In this document: one piece after another, positions 59,482 to 64,000 of the stretch
Numbering within the stretch: position 1 is the first letter of the stretch
How the letters are laid out: each line of letters starts with the position of its first letter
DNA from: Terracoccus sp. 273MFTsu3.1
GTDB taxonomy: Bacteria; Actinomycetota; Actinomycetes; Actinomycetales; Dermatophilaceae
Reading direction: 5' to 3'
Assembly (NCBI RefSeq): GCF_000383675.1
Contig: NZ_KB911820.1
Coordinates: 558,001-622,000, forward strand
DNA: 64,000 nt
Program-made: the position numbers and the translations under genes
The notes under the pieces: generated by a model
The model's input: the letters and a program-made list of their open reading frames with translations, nothing else
Told to the model about the DNA's origin: nothing
The model's database searches: none

Positions 59482-60255
59482 ATGGACACCGCCGCCAAGG
59501 CCCACGAGCTCCAGCGCCTGCACCGTGACCCCGAGCTGCTGCTCGTCGTCAACGTCTGGGACGTCATCACCGCCCGCGTCGTGGCCGACACCCCGGGCAC
59601 GAAGGCGCTCGCCACCGCGAGCCACTCGATCGCGGCGTCGTACGGCTACCCCGACGGCGAGCAGATCCCGCGCGACCTCATGATCGAGGCCGTCGGGCGG
59701 ATCGCCGCCGCCGTCGACCTGCCGGTGACGGCCGACCTCGAGGCCGGCTACGGCGACGCCGGCGAGACCGTGGCCCGGGCCATCGACGTCGGCATCGTCG
59801 GCGCGAACCTCGAGGACCAGATGAAGCCGCTGCCCGACGCCGTCCGCGCCGTCGAGGCGGCCGTCGCCGCGGGAGAGCGGGCCGGCATCCCGTTCGCCCT
59901 CAACGCCCGCACCGACGCGTACGTCAGGGCGGGCGATCGCGACCCCGCCGACGTGCTCGCCGACGCCGTCGAGCGGGGTCGTGCCTACCTCGACGCCGGT
60001 GCCTCGACGGTCTTCGTTCCGGGCAAGCTCGACGAGCCGACGGTGAGCCGGCTCGTCGAGGAGCTGGGGCCGCAGAAGCTCACCGTCATCGCCGTGCCCG
60101 GCTCTCTCGACCTCGCGACGCTCCAGCGTCTCGGGGTCGCCCGGGTGTCCTACGGGCCGTGGAGCCAGAACGTCGCGCTGACCGCTCTGGCCCGGCTCGC
60201 CGAGGACGTCTACGCCGGTGGCGCGCTGCCCGAGGGCACCCGCAAGCTCAACTGA
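59482..60255 (+). CDS. Isocitrate lyase/PEP mutase-family enzyme
   Basis: A 257-residue TIM-barrel enzyme. LLVVNVWDVITARVV, ATASHSIAASYGYPDGE, VTADLEAGYGDAGETV and IVGANLEDQ carry the metal-binding Asp/Glu set of the superfamily. The catalytic loop Cys of true isocitrate lyase (KKCGH) is absent, so it is closer to oxaloacetate decarboxylase- or carboxyphosphonoenolpyruvate-type members. It would make or break a C-C or C-P bond of a 2-oxo acid; the substrate is unknown. GAGAGGA precedes ATG 59482. A short hairpin follows. Confidence 0.88.
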   Translation: MDTAAKAHELQRLHRDPELLLVVNVWDVITARVVADTPGTKALATASHSIAASYGYPDGEQIPRDLMIEAVGRIAAAVDLPVTADLEAGYGDAGETVARAIDVGIVGANLEDQMKPLPDAVRAVEAAVAAGERAGIPFALNARTDAYVRAGDRDPADVLADAVERGRAYLDAGASTVFVPGKLDEPTVSRLVEELGPQKLTVIAVPGSLDLATLQRLGVARVSYGPWSQNVALTALARLAEDVYAGGALPEGTRKLN

Positions 60256-60258
60256 GCA

Positions 60259-60275
60259 CTTCGCGTCTCGCGAAG
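60259..60275. terminator. Short hairpin between convergent genes
   Basis: CTTCGCG and CGCGAAG around the 3-base loop TCT, in the 33-base gap between the PEP-mutase-type and nucleotide-sugar dehydrogenase genes. Confidence 0.6.
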
Positions 60276-60288
60276 ACAAGGAAGGGCG

Positions 60289-61575
60289 TCAGAGACGCTC
60301 GGCGTGCTCGCCCGGCGTGACGACGCCGCGGGTGTCGAGGAAGCGCTGTGACGCCCGTGCGAGTGCGTCGACGTCGTAGCCGCGGTGGCGCTGCAGCAGC
60401 ACGACGACGTCGGCGTCCCCGACGGCCCCATCGAGGTCGGCCACCGACGTCGCGGCGTCGCCGAGGTCGGGACCCAGCTCGTCCCAGTGGTCGATGAGGG
60501 GGTCGTGGAACGACAGCCGTGCGCCCTGCTCGAGGAGGCGGCGGGCGACGGGGACGGCGGGCGACTCGCGCTGGTCGGCGATGTCGGCCTTGTACGTCAC
60601 GCCGAGCAGCAGCACCCGCGCCCCGCGCAGCGCCTTGCCGTCCTCGTTGAGCGCGTCCTGCACGCGCCGTGCGACGTAGGCCGGCATCGAGGCGTTGATC
60701 TCCTGGGCGAGCTCGACGAAGCGGAAGGGATAGCCGAGCCTCGTGCGCACGTTGTGCGACAGGTAGTTCGGGTCGATCGGGATGCAGTGGCCGCCGACAC
60801 CCGGACCCGGGTAGAACGCCTGGAAGCCGAAGGGCTTCGTCCGTGCGGCCGCGATGACCTCCCACAGGTCGATGTCGAGGTCGTGGCAGAAGCGCGCCAT
60901 CTCGTTGACGAGCGCGATGTTGATGTGGCGGTACGTGTTCTCGAGCAGCTTGGCCGTCTCGGCCTCGCGGGTGCCCCGCGTCGGCACGACGGTGTCGACG
61001 AAGCGCGAGTAGAAGGCGCAGGCCGTCTGCGTGCACGCGGGCGTGTGGCCGCCGACGACCTTCGGGGTGTTGCCGATGCCGTATGCCGTGTTGCCCGGGT
61101 CGACGCGCTCCGGCGAGAAGGCGAGGGCGAAGTCCACGCCGGCGCGCAGACCGGACGTCTCGAGGATCGGGCGCACCACCTCGTCGGTCGTGCCGGGATA
61201 GGTCGTCGACTCGAGGACGACGAGGGTGTCGCGGGTCAGGTGTCGGGAGAGCTCGGTCATGGCCGCACGGACGGCGGCGAGGTCGGGGCCGCCCTCGTCG
61301 CCCAACGGCGTCGGCACGCAGACGACGACCGCGGAGGTTTCGGCGAGGCACGTCGGGTCGGTCGTCGCCTCGAAGCCGGCGCCCAGCATCTTCGTCACGT
61401 CCTCGTCGGTCAGGTCGTCGACGTGGGACCGACCCGCCGCGAGGGAGGTCACGACGGCGCCGCTGGAGTCGAGGCCGACGACGGACAGGCCCGCCCCGAC
61501 CGCGGCCTGCGCGAGCGGGAGGCCGACGTAGCCGAGCCCCACGACGACGACGTCGTGGCGTCGCCGGTCAGACAC
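60289..61575 (-). CDS. Nucleotide-sugar (UDP-GlcNAc/ManNAc-type) 6-dehydrogenase
   Basis: A 428-residue NAD-dependent dehydrogenase. The N-terminal Rossmann motif is VVVGLGYVGLPLA (GxGxxG about 13-18); the middle domain has K209 in AKLLENTYRHINIALVNE and catalytic C264 in GPGVGGHCIPIDPNYL; the C-terminal domain has LLLGVTYKADIADQRESPA. It oxidises C6 of a UDP-sugar to the uronic acid in two steps. Its start overlaps the wecB stop by 8 bases, so it is the third gene of the operon. The first gene is a second dehydrogenase, so the substrates must differ: UDP-ManNAc for one, perhaps UDP-GlcNAc or UDP-Glc for this one. Confidence 0.9.
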   Translation of the reverse strand: MSDRRRHDVVVVGLGYVGLPLAQAAVGAGLSVVGLDSSGAVVTSLAAGRSHVDDLTDEDVTKMLGAGFEATTDPTCLAETSAVVVCVPTPLGDEGGPDLAAVRAAMTELSRHLTRDTLVVLESTTYPGTTDEVVRPILETSGLRAGVDFALAFSPERVDPGNTAYGIGNTPKVVGGHTPACTQTACAFYSRFVDTVVPTRGTREAETAKLLENTYRHINIALVNEMARFCHDLDIDLWEVIAAARTKPFGFQAFYPGPGVGGHCIPIDPNYLSHNVRTRLGYPFRFVELAQEINASMPAYVARRVQDALNEDGKALRGARVLLLGVTYKADIADQRESPAVPVARRLLEQGARLSFHDPLIDHWDELGPDLGDAATSVADLDGAVGDADVVVLLQRHRGYDVDALARASQRFLDTRGVVTPGEHAERL

Positions 61576-62797
61576 GGACCAGTCGGGAGTCGCTGTCGGA
61601 CGCAGCCTCCCGCGCCGACTCGATCGGGTCGAAGTCGGGGGCCCGGTGGCCGAGGCCGAGCAGCTCGGCGATGGCGGCGACCGACCGCTCGGCGGCCCGA
61701 CCGTCCCCGTAGGGGTTCACGGCGTTGGCCATCGCGGCGTAGGCATCGACGTCGTCGAGCAGCTCCTCGACCGCGGCGCGGATCGTCGCGCCGTCGGTGC
61801 CGACGAGGCGGACCGTCCCGGCCTCGACGGCCTCCGGCCGTTCCGTCGTGTCGCGCATGACGAGCACCGGCTTGCCGAGGCTCGGGGCCTCCTCCTGCAC
61901 GCCGCCCGAGTCGGTGAGCACGACGGTCGCGCCGGCGAGGGCGTGCGCGAACTGGTGGTAGTCGAGCGGCTCGGTGAGAAGCACGTTGCCGAGCGACCCG
62001 AGGAGCGGCTCGATGACGTCACGGACGATCGGGTTGCGGTGCATCGGCAGGAGCACCTGCAGGTCGGGTCGGTCGAGCGCGAGGTGCCGGATCGCGGTCA
62101 TCGTCTCGACCATCCGGGGCCCCCACGACTCACGGCGGTGGGAGGTGACGAGGAGCAGGTCGCGCCCACCCGCCGCGTCCTCGACGGCCTCGGCCACGCG
62201 AGGGTCCTCGAACTCGACGGGCTGGGCGGTCGTCCACTGGAGCGCGTCGATGACGGTGTTGCCGGTGACGGGCACGCGGCCCGCGTCGATCGACTCGCGG
62301 ACGAGGTTCACCTTCGATGTCGCCGTCGGGGCGAGGTGCAGGTCGGCGAGCGGCGCGGTGAGGCGTCGGTTGGCCTCCTCGGGGAAGGGCGATCGCACGT
62401 CACCCGTGCGCAGTCCTGCCTCGAGGTGCACCACGGGGATGTGCTCGTAGAAGGCGGCGAGCCCCGTCGCGAGCACCGTCGTCGTGTCGCCCTGGACGAC
62501 GACGACGTCGGGCCGCGTCTCCCGCAGGAGCGCGGACGTGGCGAGGACCGTGCGGGCCGTGATCTCGGCGAGCGTCGCTCCGGGGGCCATGAGGTCGAGG
62601 TCGTGGGCCGGGCGGATCCCGAAGAGCGCGTTGACCTGGTCGAGCATCTCGCGGTGCTGGCCGGTCACGGCCACGACCGGCTCGATGCGGTCGTCGGCCT
62701 CGAGGGCCGCGACGAGCGGCGCCATCTTGATCGCCTCCGGGCGGGTCCCGTAGACGGTCATGACGCGGTGACGGGCGGTGGACTGTGCAGTGGTCAT
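61568..62797 (-). CDS. wecB: UDP-N-acetylglucosamine 2-epimerase (non-hydrolysing)
   Basis: A 409-residue epimerase converting UDP-GlcNAc to UDP-ManNAc. The landmarks are MTVYGTRPEAIKMAPL, VTGQHREMLDQV, VVVQGDTTTVLA, VHLEAGLRTGD, TSHRRESWG and TDSGGVQEEAPSLGKPVL, the GT-B-fold motifs with catalytic Asp, Glu and His residues. AAGGGG precedes ATG 62797. It lies 14 bases after the upstream dehydrogenase and overlaps the downstream one, giving an operon for UDP-ManNAc and UDP-ManNAcA used in teichuronic-acid-like or capsular polymers. Confidence 0.94.
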   Translation of the reverse strand: MTTAQSTARHRVMTVYGTRPEAIKMAPLVAALEADDRIEPVVAVTGQHREMLDQVNALFGIRPAHDLDLMAPGATLAEITARTVLATSALLRETRPDVVVVQGDTTTVLATGLAAFYEHIPVVHLEAGLRTGDVRSPFPEEANRRLTAPLADLHLAPTATSKVNLVRESIDAGRVPVTGNTVIDALQWTTAQPVEFEDPRVAEAVEDAAGGRDLLLVTSHRRESWGPRMVETMTAIRHLALDRPDLQVLLPMHRNPIVRDVIEPLLGSLGNVLLTEPLDYHQFAHALAGATVVLTDSGGVQEEAPSLGKPVLVMRDTTERPEAVEAGTVRLVGTDGATIRAAVEELLDDVDAYAAMANAVNPYGDGRAAERSVAAIAELLGLGHRAPDFDPIESAREAASDSDSRLVRV

Positions 62798-62811
62798 GGT
62801 CCGGATCCCCT

Positions 62812-64000
62812 TCAGCGCCAGAGGCCGCGGGTGTCGACGAGCTCGCGACCGCGGAGGTCGCCGAGGCTGATGGACCGGAAGGCGGCGTGGTCGACGAGGA
62901 GGACGACGACGTCCGCCTCGTCGATGGCGTCCGCGGTCGCAGCGAGCTCGACGTTCGGCCGGGCGGCCAGGGTCGGGGGCAACGCGTCGACATGAGGCTC
63001 GACGGCGAGGACCCGGGCCCCGGCGAGCTCGGCGGCGAGCGTCTCGGTGATGAGCAGGGCCGGCGACTCGCGCAGGTCGTCGATGTCCGCCTTGAACGCG
63101 AGGCCGAGGCAGGCGACGGTCGCGCCCTGTCCGTCCCCGCGGCCCGCGGCCACGAGGGCGTCGGACACCTTCCGGATGACGGTGCCCGGGCGGGCGTCGT
63201 TGGTCTCGCGGGCGGCGCGGATGATCCTCGCCTGCTCGGGCGCGGCCGAGACGATGAACCAGGGGTCGACGGCGATGCAGTGGCCGCCGACGCCGGGTCC
63301 GGGCTGGAGGATGTTGACCCGCGGGTGGTGGTTGGCCATCGAGATGACCTCCCAGACGTCGAGGCCGATGTGCTCGCAGATCTCGGCCAGCTCGTTGGCG
63401 AAGGCGATGTTGACGTCACGGAACGCGTTCTCGGTCAGCTTGGACATCTCGGCCGACTTCGCGTCGGTGAGGATGATCTCGCCGGTGACGAAGAGCCGGT
63501 AGACCTCGGCGGCGCGCAGCGCGCACTCGGGTGAGAGCCCGCCGACGATGCGGTCGTTGGAGAAGATCTCGACCATGATCCGGCCGGGCAGCACGCGCTC
63601 CGGGCAGTGTGCGAGGTGGACGTCCGACATGCCGCCCATGTGGGGCAGCTTGAGGTCGGGGCGCAGGTCCGAGATCCACTCGGAGATCAGCTCGGTCGTG
63701 CCGGGTGGCGACGTCGACTCGAGGATGACGACCTCCCCGCCACGGAGCATCGGCGCGATGGCCTCGGTCGCCGCGCGCACGTGCCGCAGGTCGGGCTCGT
63801 GGTCACCCGTGAACGGGGTCGGCACGGCGATGAGGTAGACGGACGCGTGGGGCATCGTCGTCGTCGCCGTGAGCAGGCCGTCGGCGACGGCCGAGGCGAT
63901 CGCCACGTCGAGGTTCGGCTCGACGATCGGGACGCGTCCGGCGTTGATCTCCGAGACGGTGCGCTCGTTGACGTCGACGCCCGTGACCCGTAGGCCGTGG
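62812..64000 (-). CDS. wecC: UDP-N-acetyl-D-mannosamine dehydrogenase (5' end beyond window)
   Basis: The frame is open from the right edge to the stop at 62812, giving about 396 residues with only the first 20 or so missing (reads in at GLRVTGVDVNERTVSEINAG, the end of the Rossmann motif). VYLIAVPTPF, VILESTSPPGTTE, HCPERVLPGRI, SKLTENAFRDVNIAFANEL and the catalytic Cys in GPGVGGHCIAVDPWFI match WecC. It oxidises UDP-ManNAc to UDP-ManNAcA. First visible gene of the operon with wecB and a second dehydrogenase. Confidence 0.92.
   Translation of the reverse strand, partial: HGLRVTGVDVNERTVSEINAGRVPIVEPNLDVAIASAVADGLLTATTTMPHASVYLIAVPTPFTGDHEPDLRHVRAATEAIAPMLRGGEVVILESTSPPGTTELISEWISDLRPDLKLPHMGGMSDVHLAHCPERVLPGRIMVEIFSNDRIVGGLSPECALRAAEVYRLFVTGEIILTDAKSAEMSKLTENAFRDVNIAFANELAEICEHIGLDVWEVISMANHHPRVNILQPGPGVGGHCIAVDPWFIVSAAPEQARIIRAARETNDARPGTVIRKVSDALVAAGRGDGQGATVACLGLAFKADIDDLRESPALLITETLAAELAGARVLAVEPHVDALPPTLAARPNVELAATADAIDEADVVVLLVDHAAFRSISLGDLRGRELVDTRGLWR

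Overview
The window is very G+C-rich DNA with dense gene packing. Tyr and Ala codons are mostly TAC and GCC, and many genes start at GTG or TTG. Lhr, a ClgR-type regulator, F420-type LLM oxidoreductases, a 13E12-type DUF222-HNH gene, Tat-like leaders and many apparently leaderless starts all point to an actinomycete. A Micrococcales member such as Intrasporangiaceae is my guess from gene content; no rRNA is present to settle it. I see no rRNA, tRNA, CRISPR array or insertion sequence. No gene-free stretch exceeds about 220 bases, so the intergenic regions are covered by the short-site entries.

Layout. 1-6116: tail of an unknown gene, a Y-family polymerase with an unusual steric gate, a PAP2 phosphatase, a MarR/MFS efflux pair around a strong inverted repeat, an FAD dehydrogenase and a DinB-fold (DUF664) protein. 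6175-13284: an accessory clpP pair, a secreted protein of unknown role, a three-gene secreted peptidoglycan hydrolase operon, and a ClgR/PopR-like regulator; near-identical ClgR-type palindromes lie before the clpP pair and before the regulator. 13408-15299: a DrrAB-type ABC exporter. 15336-22774: a mannose locus (manA, a LacI regulator, a giant secreted GH92 mannosidase). 22835-33111: small conserved proteins, an orphan KdpD-type membrane sensor with 11-bp direct repeats before it, endonuclease IV, an MFS pump, DUF4395, F420-type enzymes including an LLM-hemerythrin fusion, an MBL hydrolase, a DJ-1/PfpI protein and an M20 peptidase.

33143-45787: an MFS transporter, tandem TfoX-N proteins, short direct repeats, a LexA-boxed DUF222-HNH gene, a hydrolase/ATP-grasp pair, a lipid-kinase/PAP2/PAP2 operon, and a DUF1206 membrane protein between two related tiny proteins. 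45814-56202: two large helicases (a DUF3516 RNA helicase type and Lhr), with a DUF4333 lipoprotein-like gene, a frameshifted FUSC transporter gene and a secreted GH43-like propeller between them. 56395-64000: a Tat-exported multicopper oxidase that looks compositionally foreign, a membrane protein, a PEP-mutase-family enzyme, and a nucleotide-sugar operon (two dehydrogenases around wecB) making UDP-ManNAc and its uronic acid for a surface polymer.

Two window-wide patterns stand out. The heptamer GTATGCC/GGCATAC occurs about 36 times by eye count, on both strands, forcing otherwise rare TAT and GCA codons. Many genes carry a TAnnnT-like hexamer 6-7 bases before the start codon, as expected for leaderless transcripts.
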